From NCBI GenBank assembly GCA_030151135.1, contig JASLEQ010000069.1, positions 1 to 10,687 of the forward strand: a DNA stretch of 10,687 bases, in the 5' to 3' direction. Numbering within the stretch: the first letter of the stretch is position 1; every line of letters starts with the position of its first letter. The notes below the pieces were generated by a model that was given only the letters and a program-made list of their open reading frames with translations, did not search any database and was not told the origin of the DNA. This DNA is from Candidatus Sulfotelmatobacter sp. (GTDB taxonomy: Bacteria; Acidobacteriota; Terriglobia; Terriglobales; SbA1). The translations under genes were made by a program, and so were the position numbers. Of the stretch, positions 1-7,474 are shown piece after piece.

Positions 1-330
1 AGCGGCCGAAGACGCGGTTCATGAGCCCCCGCGAGTCGAGTTGCGCGTCGAGTTCCCGCTCGCTGAAGCTGCCCTTGCGCATCTGTCGCAGCACTCTGAG
101 GATCCCGACGAGGATCACCACGTTGAGCGCCGCGATGGCATACAGGAACGTCCCCGACACGCCGGTGCCGATCCAGTTGGTGACGTTGTGCAGCGTCGAG
201 CCGTCGTGCCGTACCTGGCCGCTCAGCGCCCGGATCCCGATCGCGAACAGGAACGACAGCGCGAACACGATCGTCGAGTGCCCGAGCGAGAACCAGAACC
301 CCACGCTCAACGGGCGCTTGCCGTCCTGCA
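1..330 (-). CDS. NiCoT-family nickel/cobalt permease, internal fragment
   Basis: The minus strand is open across the whole stretch, with codon boundaries at 322-320 and so on down to 4-2, and neither a start nor a stop is present. The translation begins QDGKRPLSVGFWFSLGHST and continues through hydrophobic segments (IVFALSFLFAIGI; LYAIAALNVVILVGI) to a charged region ending GLMNRVFGR. The GKRPLxVGFxFSLGHST block is characteristic of HoxN/NixA-type Ni2+/Co2+ permeases, cytoplasmic-membrane proteins with eight helices that supply nickel or cobalt to metalloenzymes. Only about 109 codons are present. The N-terminal half, with the family's HX4DH signature, would lie beyond 330 but is replaced by kinase sequence. 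GC content is much higher than in the rest of the window, and the protein resembles actinobacterial members, which is an inference from memory. The fragment is therefore probably foreign to this genome. Confidence 0.85.
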
Positions 331-331
331 C
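326..331. other. Abrupt chimeric junction
   Basis: The minus-strand permease reading (…QDGKRPL) is recognisable up to base 328 or 330. The plus-strand kinase reading (NQLKEVQSQIQ…) is recognisable from about base 332. No gene end, inverted terminal repeat, target-site duplication or transposase lies at the switch. The codon before QDG on the minus strand reads GTG, where I would expect ATG or CTG. This suggests that the TG/CA dinucleotide at 329-330 is shared by both partners and that the foreign part stops at about 330. Base composition changes at the same place. A chimeric contig or library clone is the simplest explanation; a genuine deletion or insertion endpoint is the alternative. Confidence 0.8.
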
Positions 332-1621
332 AATCAGTTGAAGGAGGTCCAGTCGCAAATTCAGGCAGAGATGAAAAAGACCGTGACCAAGATTCGCGGT
401 CAATATACGGCAGCTTTGCAACGCGAAAGCATGCTTCATGAGGCGCTTGAAAAGCAAAAGCAAGAAGCGAACAAACTTAACGAGAGCGCCATCGAATATA
501 CCCTTCTCAAGAGGGATGTCGACACGAACCGCCAACTTTACGAAGGCTTGTTGCAGAAACTGAAAGAGGCTGGTGTTTCTGCGGGATTGAAGTCAAACAA
601 TTTCCGAATCGTCGATAGTGCGCGGCCTCCGATGGCGCCCATCGAACCAAATATCCCACGAAATCTGATGTTTGCCGCCGTGCTCGGATTGGCCTCCGGC
701 ATCGGATTAGCCTTCCTGTTAGAGGGGCTCGACAATACAGTGCGAACCACAGAGCAAGCTCAGATGATCTCGGGAATTCCATCGCTTGGCATGATTCCTC
801 TGGGTTCCAAATCAGCCCGGGAAGGGCCAAATCCAAAGCGGCTGGTGATTGCGAGTTCGAAAGAAGCGGTTGAATTGGTGACGCAGGTTCGGCCTCAATC
901 GCAAATGGCGGAGTCGTACCGGGCGCTTCGTACTTCGTTGCTGCTCTCCAGTTTGGGGGCGCCTCCGAAAGTCATAATGGTCACCAGTGCCCTTCCGCAA
1001 GAGGGCAAGACCACTACCAGCATCAATACGGCGGTCGTGTTGGCGCAGAAAGGGGTCCGCGTACTGCTGATCGATGCTGACCTCCGCCGGCCCAGCATTC
1101 ACAAAACACTCGGCATGGGACCGCACAGCGGATTGAGCAACCTGCTGACTGGCAGCACCACTAGCGAACAGGCAATCACGCGGAGCGCCATTCTTCCAAA
1201 CCTTTACGTGCTGCCAGCCGGGACCCCACCTCCGAATCCGGCCGAACTGCTGGCCTCCAGCAACATGCGCGACGTTTTGACCCAGTTGCGAGAGCAATAC
1301 GATCACATTGTGATCGACACTCCTCCTTCCTTGTCAGTCACAGACGCGGTCGTGCTGTCGCCGCGCGCGGATGCGGTGGTGCTCGTCATTCGGTCTGGTC
1401 AGACGACGAAGCAGGCACTGCGACGATCGCGGGATGTTTTAATGCAAGTGAATGCCAAGGTGGTCGGAGTTCTTCTCAATGCGGTGGACTTGAGTTCGCC
1501 GGACTATTACTACTACTACGAATATCAAGGCAAGTACGCCCGCTACTATCGCGAAGATTCGTCCGAGCACGAGGAAGAAGTCGCGGAAATCGAAGACAGG
1601 CCTTCTTCCAGCAGTGCTTAG
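332..1621 (+). CDS. Polysaccharide co-polymerase / BY-type tyrosine autokinase, 5'-truncated
   Basis: 429 residues remain of an inner-membrane Wzc/CpsD-type fusion that controls exopolysaccharide chain length and export through tyrosine autophosphorylation. In order it shows the end of a periplasmic coiled coil (about 332-500), a GNVR-like segment (YTLLKRDVDTNRQLYEGLL, about 497-553), a Pro-rich stretch (PPMAPIEPNIPRN), a membrane helix (about 664-720), and the cytoplasmic kinase. The kinase has Walker A (SALPQEGKTTT, about 985-1017), Walker A' (VLLIDADLRRP, about 1060-1092) and Walker B (HIVIDTPP, about 1304-1327). The tail has nine tyrosines in a 16-residue stretch starting DYYYYYEYQ, the expected autophosphorylation cluster, followed by an acidic/Ser end. 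The family normally has a further N-terminal Wzz domain with a first membrane helix, which is missing here. An open frame runs back to an ATG at 41, but those codons are antisense to the permease and are not native. The TPR gene follows after 14 bases. Confidence 0.93.
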   Translation, partial: NQLKEVQSQIQAEMKKTVTKIRGQYTAALQRESMLHEALEKQKQEANKLNESAIEYTLLKRDVDTNRQLYEGLLQKLKEAGVSAGLKSNNFRIVDSARPPMAPIEPNIPRNLMFAAVLGLASGIGLAFLLEGLDNTVRTTEQAQMISGIPSLGMIPLGSKSAREGPNPKRLVIASSKEAVELVTQVRPQSQMAESYRALRTSLLLSSLGAPPKVIMVTSALPQEGKTTTSINTAVVLAQKGVRVLLIDADLRRPSIHKTLGMGPHSGLSNLLTGSTTSEQAITRSAILPNLYVLPAGTPPPNPAELLASSNMRDVLTQLREQYDHIVIDTPPSLSVTDAVVLSPRADAVVLVIRSGQTTKQALRRSRDVLMQVNAKVVGVLLNAVDLSSPDYYYYYEYQGKYARYYREDSSEHEEEVAEIEDRPSSSSA

Positions 1622-1635
1622 GTTTCTCCACGACG

Positions 1636-2892
1636 ATGAAGATTTGCTTCAATAACCCCCGCCAGAGATGGCCGATTATCGCTGTTGCGGGCGTGTTTGC
1701 CATCCTCTATGTCGGACCGGCGGGGAGACAGTTTCTCGCCTCCTGGTTCGGTCACCGCGTGGAGTTGAGCAGCCTGCAGAAAGCCGCATGGCTCGACCCG
1801 GGCAACGCCGAATATCGTGACAACCTGGGTCGGTATTACGATTTGGTAGCACGCGATCCCGGAACGGCTGTTTCTCAGTACAGGGCCGCGGTGCAGTTGA
1901 ACCCAAATTCGGCACGATACTGGTTCGACCTCGCGAGCTCCTATCAGATACTGGGAGATACTGCGGCCCAGACCTCGGCGCTCGAACATGCCATACAGGC
2001 GGACTCTACTACCCCAGATGTCGCGTGGGAAGCTGCCAACTTGTACCTGGTGCAGGGAGAAAACCAGAAGGCATTAAGCGAATTTCGGGTTGTCATTGCG
2101 AATGACCCATCACTTGCCCCTGCGGCCCTCCAATTCTGCTGGCGCATCCAGCCCGACGTCGACAAGCTCCTCGAAAACGTAGTGGCCACGCGTGCCGAGG
2201 CACTCACCAGCTTTCTCACACTCCTCGAATCGAAAGACCAAATCGAAGGGACCATCAAAGTGTGGGAATCGCTGGTTAGAACCGGTCAGACATTCGATGC
2301 GCCAGTCGCTTACCAGTACATCCGCTACCTGGTCCAGCACAAAGACGTAGAGCACGCGGTACTCGCCTGGCAACAGACAGCGCGCCTCTTCGGCCTATCA
2401 GCGTACCTGCCATCGTCCAGCAACTTAGTTGTGAATGGAAATTTCGATTTCAAAGTACTGAATGCAGGATTCGACTGGCAATATGAAAAGCAATCAAGCG
2501 TGAGCTTGACCCTGGATCCCAGCGATTTCCATGCAGGCCGCCGCTCCCTGCTCATCACTTTCGACGGCCCGGGAATTGCCGACGCGGGAATTTACCAGTT
2601 GATCGCCGTACAGCCAGATACCACGTACCATTTCACCGGATACTACAAGACCGGCGACATCGAGGGCGCGGGGGGACCGCACTTCACGATTCAAGACATG
2701 TACACGCAAGCCGTCTACTACGAGAGCGAAGAGTTGAAAGAAGCGGGATTCTGGAAGTCCGCTGACGGCGAGTTCACGACTGGCCCCGAATGCAAGCTGG
2801 TTGTTTTGCACATCAAACGTTTGCCGTCTGGCAGTCCTATGCGTGGTAAGCTCTGGGTCGGCGATTTTCACCTCGCTCGCAAGCAGGCTTGA
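1636..2892 (+). CDS. Membrane-anchored TPR protein with C-terminal carbohydrate-binding-like domain
   Basis: 418 residues. One N-terminal helix (about 12-28, WPIIAVAGVFAILYVG) after a short basic start suggests a signal anchor with the rest outside the cytoplasm. Residues 46-160 look like three or more tetratricopeptide repeats (for example WLDPGNAEYRDNLGRYYDL and QLNPNSARYWFDLASSYQILG). A weaker helical region runs to about 255. From about 263 (NLVVNGNFDFK) to 414 the sequence becomes beta-rich and aromatic (DWQYEKQ, YHFTGYYKTGD, LWVGDFHL), resembling CBM4/9-type jelly-roll modules. No catalytic motif is seen. It sits 14 bases after the kinase and 28 bases before the polymerase gene on the same strand, so it is probably co-transcribed and acts as a scaffold or glycan-binding partner of the secretion machinery. 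That role is inferred from context. No clear Shine-Dalgarno precedes the ATG. The lectin-like assignment rests on pattern only. Confidence 0.85.
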   Translation: MKICFNNPRQRWPIIAVAGVFAILYVGPAGRQFLASWFGHRVELSSLQKAAWLDPGNAEYRDNLGRYYDLVARDPGTAVSQYRAAVQLNPNSARYWFDLASSYQILGDTAAQTSALEHAIQADSTTPDVAWEAANLYLVQGENQKALSEFRVVIANDPSLAPAALQFCWRIQPDVDKLLENVVATRAEALTSFLTLLESKDQIEGTIKVWESLVRTGQTFDAPVAYQYIRYLVQHKDVEHAVLAWQQTARLFGLSAYLPSSSNLVVNGNFDFKVLNAGFDWQYEKQSSVSLTLDPSDFHAGRRSLLITFDGPGIADAGIYQLIAVQPDTTYHFTGYYKTGDIEGAGGPHFTIQDMYTQAVYYESEELKEAGFWKSADGEFTTGPECKLVVLHIKRLPSGSPMRGKLWVGDFHLARKQA

Positions 2893-2920
2893 TCACCCAT
2901 CGATTCCGAAATCAATATCC

Positions 2921-4276
2921 ATGAGTCTTCGTCGAGGGTTCGAATCAAAAACGCTGCGGTCGGAAACGCACTCTGCGCAATTGAGCGCTGCCCTCCTCTA
3001 CGGCAGTTTCGGTCTGCTGATGTTCGGTCCATTGGCATTTGGAGCAGTCGAGCCTTGGTCCATCTTCCTTGTGGAACTTGGAAGCATCCTGCTCACCGGC
3101 TTGTGGTTCGCGAAACAATGGATTGACGGGGAAATTTCGATCCTCTGGAATCCATTGTTTCCGCCAATGCTCGCTTTCTTTGCATTAATAATCGCGCAAA
3201 TTGCTTTTCGACTGACGGTTTACCGGCACGACACCGTCTCACAAGCACTTCTGTTCTCCGCCTACGGATTGCTCTGTTTTCTGGTGACTCAGAGCTTACT
3301 TCGAGCGTCCCAGGCGAAAATCGTCGCGGTGATTCTGGCGGTGTACGGTTTTGCCGTGGCGTGTTTCGCGCTTCTGCAGGGAGTTGCCCCGAACGGCAAG
3401 CTCTACTGGTTGCGTGAGCCACTCATGGGAGGCTGGATTTATGGACCTTACGTCAACCACAATCACTATGCCGGATTGATGGAGATTCTGGTTCCGGTAC
3501 CGCTCGTGATTGCCGCCTCGCAGTTTACTCATGACAAGACCAGAATTGCCGCAGGAATCGCGGCCACAATCATGGTAAGCACGATCTTCCTCTCGGGCTC
3601 GAGGGGAGGCATGCTTGCAATTTTCATGGAATTGGCCGTCTTCATCGCTCTACTTTCGCGTCAAAAAAGGGCCGTGCGATTCGCGTTAGGCGGAGGCGCT
3701 TTCGCCATCGTGCTCGTTTGCTTGCTGGTGTGGCTCGGAGGCCACGAACTCACCACCCGGGTTACGAGTATCTCGAGCGAAGCGAAAGGCGAAATCTCAG
3801 GAGGGATGCGCCTCAGCATCGATCGCGACACCATCCGGATGTTCACTCACCGGCCAGTGTGGGGATGGGGTCTGGGCACGTTCCCGGTGGTGTATCCTCG
3901 GTTCCGCAGCTTCTATACAAATTTCTTCATCAACGAAGCCCACAACGATTACCTGCAGTTTTCAGCCGAGACGGGTGTCTTGGGATTTGCAGTGATCGCC
4001 TGGTTCCTGTTTACCCTCTTTCGGCAGATCCGGAAGAAAGCTCGAAAGTGGTCCACCGACGTGAGCGGTGCCGTCACACTTGCGTGCACCCTTGGGGTCG
4101 TTGGAATGCTGGTACACAGTTTCGTAGATTTCAATCTGCAGATCCCAGCGAATGCTGCACTGTTTTACGTCTTTTGCAGCATCGCGAGTGCGCCGCCGCT
4201 GTTGCAGCGCTCCCGTAAACGCAGGCAGGTTACGTCTGAGGAAGAACAGCTTGTACCTACCTCGGAAGTCGTCTAG
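2921..4276 (+). CDS. O-antigen ligase / Wzy-type polymerase family membrane protein
   Basis: 451 residues from the ATG at 2921. The open frame extends back to 2801, but that part overlaps the upstream gene and does not look like this family. The protein has about ten or more hydrophobic helices from residue 22 to 425. Diagnostic blocks of the O-antigen ligase/Wzy_C superfamily are present: VNHNHYAGLMEI (178-189), SGSRGGMLA (225-233), the extracytoplasmic loop with HRPVWGWGLGTF (310-321), NEAHNDYLQFSAETG (338-352) and HSFVDFNLQIPAN (399-411). The large loop between about 272 and 350 holds the conserved Arg and His residues used by these glycosyl-transferring enzymes. Members join lipid-linked glycan units or pass them to an acceptor at the periplasmic face. 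Beside a BY-kinase the likelier job is exopolysaccharide polymerisation, but ligase and polymerase cannot be separated from sequence alone. The C-terminus is hydrophilic and acidic. Confidence 0.92.
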   Translation: MSLRRGFESKTLRSETHSAQLSAALLYGSFGLLMFGPLAFGAVEPWSIFLVELGSILLTGLWFAKQWIDGEISILWNPLFPPMLAFFALIIAQIAFRLTVYRHDTVSQALLFSAYGLLCFLVTQSLLRASQAKIVAVILAVYGFAVACFALLQGVAPNGKLYWLREPLMGGWIYGPYVNHNHYAGLMEILVPVPLVIAASQFTHDKTRIAAGIAATIMVSTIFLSGSRGGMLAIFMELAVFIALLSRQKRAVRFALGGGAFAIVLVCLLVWLGGHELTTRVTSISSEAKGEISGGMRLSIDRDTIRMFTHRPVWGWGLGTFPVVYPRFRSFYTNFFINEAHNDYLQFSAETGVLGFAVIAWFLFTLFRQIRKKARKWSTDVSGAVTLACTLGVVGMLVHSFVDFNLQIPANAALFYVFCSIASAPPLLQRSRKRRQVTSEEEQLVPTSEVV

Positions 4277-4361
4277 CGGCGTGGCGCGGCTAATAGGGAA
4301 GGGACGGAAAAGCAGCCGACAACCTTGAATGGGAATTGGTCAGCGCTCTTCAAGGGCAGCC

Positions 4362-5051
4362 CTAGTGCGAAGGCGTTGCCGGGCTGACTGGGTTGCTGCT
4401 CTGAACGAGTACCCAGGTGGTTAGCGCAACGATAACGCCTGCGCCCGCAGCTATGGCGATAGGACTATCCAGTCTGCCGCCCTTTGCAGCTGGAGGTGCG
4501 CCAGACTGCTGTTTGCTGCTTTTCTTACCGCTCTTCTCTTTCTCTGGGGTGTCATTCGCCGTTTCGTCCCGGGTGGTCTGTTGACCTTCCGCTAAAGTCG
4601 CGGTTTGCTTTCCGTCTGTGAGCGTGAGGTCACCCTTCTTCGCCAAAATCCGAACCATGCCATTAAGATCGACAACTGTGAATTCGGTCCAAGTATCGGC
4701 GGCTGGCGTAATCTTGATGCCGCCCGCAGTTGTTGCCAACTGCCTTGCGGTAGACACGCTGACCGAGCCGTGATCCACTTCGACAGAATCTCCACCAAAT
4801 TTGACCACCGAGTCTCCTAAGACGGCGATGGTCGAACCCGGCTGCTGAATGTTCGCGATGGAATCGAAGCGCGTCTGAAGCAAATCGCCGCTGAAGATGG
4901 CCAATTGAGGGCGAGGAACATGGGAACCGTTCACCCAAGCTGCGCCATTGGTGTAAAGCATTGCCGGGGTCGAATCGGCAGCAAACGTCATGACAGGAAA
5001 AAGAACAGTGAGCACGCAACTCACCAAACCGCGGATCGCGGGACGACCCAT
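4362..5051 (-). CDS. Exported FecR-like protein with C-terminal membrane helix
   Basis: 229 residues from the ATG at 5051-5049. Another ATG lies two codons upstream (5057-5055), but a GGAG sits only one base from it, whereas the same GGAG is seven bases from the ATG at 5051; I therefore prefer the inner start. An N-terminal signal peptide (LVSCVLTVLFPVMTFA) is followed by a beta-rich FecR-type region, about residues 27-160. Its blocks include SGDLLQTRFDSIANI, GSTIAVLGDSVVKFGGDSV and GSVSVST. A Lys/Ser/Gln-rich linker (about 162-193) follows, then one hydrophobic helix (about 197-217, IAIAAGAGVIVALTTWVLV) and a short tail. FecR domains occur in anti-sigma regulators and in envelope proteins. 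No sigma factor or TonB receptor is adjacent, so an envelope role is likelier than iron signalling. The gene converges on the exopolysaccharide cluster with 85 bases between. Function is otherwise unknown. Confidence 0.82.
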   Translation of the reverse strand: MGRPAIRGLVSCVLTVLFPVMTFAADSTPAMLYTNGAAWVNGSHVPRPQLAIFSGDLLQTRFDSIANIQQPGSTIAVLGDSVVKFGGDSVEVDHGSVSVSTARQLATTAGGIKITPAADTWTEFTVVDLNGMVRILAKKGDLTLTDGKQTATLAEGQQTTRDETANDTPEKEKSGKKSSKQQSGAPPAAKGGRLDSPIAIAAGAGVIVALTTWVLVQSSNPVSPATPSH

Positions 5052-5092
5052 TCCCATACTCCGTTATTAACTTGTGTGGTTACTAGGCGAGA

Positions 5093-5121
5093 ATCCTATC
5101 TGCCAGGGAATGGCGCGTCAA
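5093..5121 (-). promoter_or_regulatory. Sigma70-type promoter for the FecR-like gene
   Basis: Read on the minus strand, TTGACG (5121-5116) is separated by exactly 17 bases from TAGGAT (5098-5093). This is five of six matches to the -35 consensus and four of six to the -10, with optimal spacing. The expected transcript start near 5086 gives a leader of about 35 bases containing the GGAG ribosome-binding site. The position, 42-70 bases upstream of the start codon and separate from trmO, implies that the gene is transcribed independently. This is a consensus match by eye. Confidence 0.55.
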
Positions 5122-5231
5122 TCGCTTTTGCGCTAAACAAACAACTTTTCGGTGGAAAACTTTCGAATGCGGCGCTGCAACCAAGCTGGCGCGGTCCTGT
5201 GGAAATCTTCTTCGTGGGGTTTGTTGCTCGT

Positions 5232-5684
5232 CTAGAGAGGTTTCGCTCGCAATTCAGCTTCTGCGAGCCAACCGCGACGCAGTTTCTCGACCGGGACATT
5301 CGATAGATACGGTTTGAGATCGAGGATTGGCGTACCGTCGAGCATATCTACACCACTCACTCGCAGCTTTCCTCTTTCTCTGCCCAGCAACTCGACGATC
5401 GTCAGGCCAATCGGGTTCGGACGTCGAGGAGAACGTGTTGCAAAGACTCCGTGAGGACGATCGTCCGATGGCGGCTTGCCAATCAGTTCATAACCTTCGC
5501 TCTGGTCGAAGACCCATAAAACGATCAGGTGTGAAAAGCCTTCAATATCGACGAGTCCCTCCTGAAATTGAGGCAGTATTTCGAGTGTTCCTATCGCCTG
5601 ATGCTGTGCTCCTAATCCCTTCGGAACGTCTTTGGTATTTCGATAAGGGCTTTGCACGTGTCCAATTGGCTGAAAGGAAAACAT
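5232..5684 (-). CDS. trmO: tRNA (t6A37) N6-methyltransferase TrmO (TsaA/YaeB family)
   Basis: 150 residues. Family enzymes use S-adenosylmethionine to methylate N6-threonylcarbamoyladenosine at position 37 of ACY-decoding tRNAs, refining codon reading. Conserved blocks are all present: FQPIGHVQSPY (4-14), IEGFSHLIVLWVFDQ (47-61), RPHGVFATRSPRRPNPIGLT (76-95) and DMLDGTPILDLKPYL (113-127). The length matches the single-domain form; the E. coli protein carries an extra C-terminal domain absent here. The open frame continues 60 codons upstream, but family similarity begins exactly at the ATG at 5684, and the extra part runs into motB antisense-free gap sequence with no family likeness. No convincing Shine-Dalgarno is visible. 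The gene lies 85 bases after motB on the same strand, so it may be read through from the stator operon. A poor promoter-like motif in that gap is not convincing. Family assignment is firm; the exact tRNA substrate is inferred. Confidence 0.92.
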   Translation of the reverse strand: MFSFQPIGHVQSPYRNTKDVPKGLGAQHQAIGTLEILPQFQEGLVDIEGFSHLIVLWVFDQSEGYELIGKPPSDDRPHGVFATRSPRRPNPIGLTIVELLGRERGKLRVSGVDMLDGTPILDLKPYLSNVPVEKLRRGWLAEAELRAKPL

Positions 5685-5769
5685 GAGGCGTGGCTCTAGA
5701 TTAACGCGCAATACGACGATCGCAAAACAGTTTCGAATTGCAGGGGCCAGCGAGAAACGGGGCGTTGAT

Positions 5770-6585
5770 CTACTCTTTGCCATCACCTTTACGAACACCG
5801 CCGTCGGAGCCCTCGGCTGGCTTCTGGTCGCCCGAACTCCGGCCCTTCTCTCCGTCATCGTCATTCTTCATGATGTACTGAACGATTACAGAAATACGGC
5901 GATTGGAAGGATCGAGGGGATCTTGGGTGTTTCGCAATCTTTGATCGGCAAATCCGCGAACCTGGGTGACTTGATCCACTCGGATGCCATTCGCCTGCAT
6001 GACTCGTCGAGCAGCATTCGCACGATCGGCAGATAGTTCCCAGTTCCCGTAAGCCGCTGACGGCGCATATGGCTGAGAGTCGGTATGCCCTTCGATCGAT
6101 AATTTATTCGGCAACTGCCCTAATTCTTGCGCCAGCGTTACCAGTAGTTCTGCACCGTCTGAATTCAATTTTGCGCTTCCGCTATCGAAAAAGGTTCCAC
6201 TGGCTGATTCCGACAACTCGATCCGTAATCCCTCAGTCGTTACCGTCATCTCGATATGACTTTTTAGTTTTTCGAAGTCGGCCACTTGCTTCATGGCCTT
6301 CTGCAACTGCTCTTTGAGCCTCGGCATATTGTCACGGGTGAGCACGAAGTTCTCTCCCGCCCCGGCCATGTTCGACCCAACTTTCTTTGACGTGCCTGTC
6401 GGGTCTTTGAAATATCCTCCCACCGCTTCTTGCACCTGTTTGCTGCTGTTGAGTAACCAAAGCACAATAAACAGCGCCATCATAGCGGTCACAAAGTCGG
6501 CGTATGCGACTTTCCAGGCTCCACCATGATGGCCCGCGTGACCACCCTTTTTTTTTACGATGATGATAGGTGCGTTCTTGTCCAT
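5770..6585 (-). CDS. motB: Flagellar stator protein MotB
   Basis: 271 residues from the ATG at 6585. Family likeness begins with MDKNAPIIIVKKKGGHAGHH; the 40-codon extension upstream overlaps motA and is discarded. Residues 23-45 form the single membrane helix (AWKVAYADFVTAMMALFIVL), with Asp30 matching the essential ion-carrying aspartate (Asp32 in E. coli). A plug/linker region follows, then an OmpA-like peptidoglycan-binding domain from about 115 to 240 with GHTDS (166-170), ELSADRAN (183-190) and PSNRRISV (226-233). MotB anchors the MotA/MotB channel to the cell wall so that ion flow drives flagellar rotation. The last 30 residues are a hydrophilic Asp/Gly/Lys-rich tail. Seven bases separate it from the motA stop, and AGGG overlapping that stop provides the ribosome-binding site. 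A nine-A run encodes Lys11-Lys13. Whether H+ or Na+ is used cannot be decided from the sequence. Confidence 0.96.
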   Translation of the reverse strand: MDKNAPIIIVKKKGGHAGHHGGAWKVAYADFVTAMMALFIVLWLLNSSKQVQEAVGGYFKDPTGTSKKVGSNMAGAGENFVLTRDNMPRLKEQLQKAMKQVADFEKLKSHIEMTVTTEGLRIELSESASGTFFDSGSAKLNSDGAELLVTLAQELGQLPNKLSIEGHTDSQPYAPSAAYGNWELSADRANAARRVMQANGIRVDQVTQVRGFADQRLRNTQDPLDPSNRRISVIVQYIMKNDDDGEKGRSSGDQKPAEGSDGGVRKGDGKE

Positions 6586-6592
6586 GACTGCC

Positions 6593-7474
6593 CTACGAAC
6601 CCGACGAAGCAGCGGCTGCTGCGGCGCCTCCTCCCCGGCAAGCCTGCTCCAGTTCCTTAAATGACGGTCGGACGTGCCCTGGAACTGCCCGCCTTGCGAC
6701 CTCAACCGCCATAATCGGTGCGGTACCTTTGAGAAACGAAATCATCAGTACTCTCATCACGTACAAGAACGCATGCTCCTCATCCCCGGATTTGGCCATA
6801 CTCGATGCGATCGGCCCGACCAGGCCGTAACAGAGCAGAATTCCCAGAAACGTGCCGACCAGAGCGGCGGCGACTTTGTGTCCAATCTCTTCTGGCGGAC
6901 CACCAAGGGCGCCCATCGTGATGACAACTCCGAGTACAGCCGCGACAATCCCTAGCCCGGGCAAGGAGTCTGCCATCGTGCTCAGCGCGTCGGTGGGCTG
7001 AGATGCATCGCGATGGTGCACTTCCAGATCGAGATCCAGCATTTGGTCGAGTTCGAACGCATCCACTCCAGTGATTGCCATACGCAACGAGTCACACACG
7101 AAGTCTCGAACGTGATGGTTCTTCATGAATGTGGCATTCTTCGAGAACACGGGACTTTTCTCCGGCTCTTCGACGTCCGCTTCCAACGCCATCAATCCAT
7201 CTTTGCGAGCTTTGTTCAGCAGTTCGTACATCATTTTCAACGTGCTGATGTACGTTTCTTTGTTGAATTTCGAACTACCGAAAACACCCCCGATGCCGGC
7301 CAGGATTTGCTTGATAATGTGCAGCGGATTGGCGACCAGCACGGTCCCGACCGCCGCGCCGCCGATGATCAGCAACTCGGCCGGTTGGATCAAAACCCTC
7401 AGGTTGCCATGTTCCATGAGATAGCCCGCAACCACGCACCCGAATACAACCAGAATGCCGATAATGGCAAACAT
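6593..7474 (-). CDS. motA: Flagellar stator protein MotA
   Basis: 293 residues. Four hydrophobic helices (about 2-20, 32-50, 170-190, 203-225) flank a large cytoplasmic loop, the standard MotA topology. Key residues fall almost at the E. coli numbers: Arg90 and Glu98, the charged rotor-contact residues, coincide exactly, and Pro172 and Pro221 match the channel prolines (173 and 222). Landmarks include MADSLPGLGIVAAVLGVVIT and LVGTFLGILLCYGLVGP. It forms the ion channel with MotB and presses on FliG in the rotor. The start ATG (7474-7472) shares its first base with the TAA of the upstream PAS/GGDEF gene and is served by AGGGAG six bases before it. The C-terminus ends in a Gly/Ala run (GGGAAAAAASSGS). 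An upstream extension of the frame lies inside the preceding gene and is not used. Confidence 0.97.
   Translation of the reverse strand: MFAIIGILVVFGCVVAGYLMEHGNLRVLIQPAELLIIGGAAVGTVLVANPLHIIKQILAGIGGVFGSSKFNKETYISTLKMMYELLNKARKDGLMALEADVEEPEKSPVFSKNATFMKNHHVRDFVCDSLRMAITGVDAFELDQMLDLDLEVHHRDASQPTDALSTMADSLPGLGIVAAVLGVVITMGALGGPPEEIGHKVAAALVGTFLGILLCYGLVGPIASSMAKSGDEEHAFLYVMRVLMISFLKGTAPIMAVEVARRAVPGHVRPSFKELEQACRGGGAAAAAASSGS

Noticed and set aside
1..330. Horizontally acquired nickel transporter
   Set aside because: The gene is incomplete at the join, and no mobile-element boundary, repeat or integrase is visible; a chimeric join explains it with fewer assumptions.
41..331. N-terminal 97 codons of the long plus-strand frame that runs into the kinase
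   Set aside because: They are antisense to the permease fragment, Arg/His/Glu-rich with no membrane helix or Wzz motif, and base composition changes exactly where they end.
2801..2920. Upstream extension of the polymerase frame from a TTG
   Set aside because: It overlaps the end of the TPR gene, and the family-like hydrophobic start follows the ATG at 2921.
3718..4218. 166-codon plus-strand frame inside the polymerase gene
   Set aside because: It is an out-of-frame shadow, rich in Arg, Pro and His, with no recognisable domain, while the other frame carries clear family motifs.
4277..4361. Terminator between the convergent polymerase and FecR-like genes
   Set aside because: Only short weak repeats are present (for example CTTGAA…TTCAAG with a 19-base gap) and there is no T-run.
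4362..5057. Classical FecI/FecR/TonB iron-signalling unit made with the TonB-like gene
   Set aside because: The two genes are more than 4 kb apart with unrelated genes between, and no ECF sigma factor or TonB-dependent receptor is present.
5685..5769. Promoter for trmO (TTGCGA, 16 bases, TAATCT on the minus strand)
   Set aside because: Only four and three of six consensus matches, which is not distinguishable from chance.
5685..5864. 60-codon N-terminal extension of trmO
   Set aside because: TrmO similarity begins exactly at the ATG at 5684; the extension overlaps the end of motB and has no family likeness.
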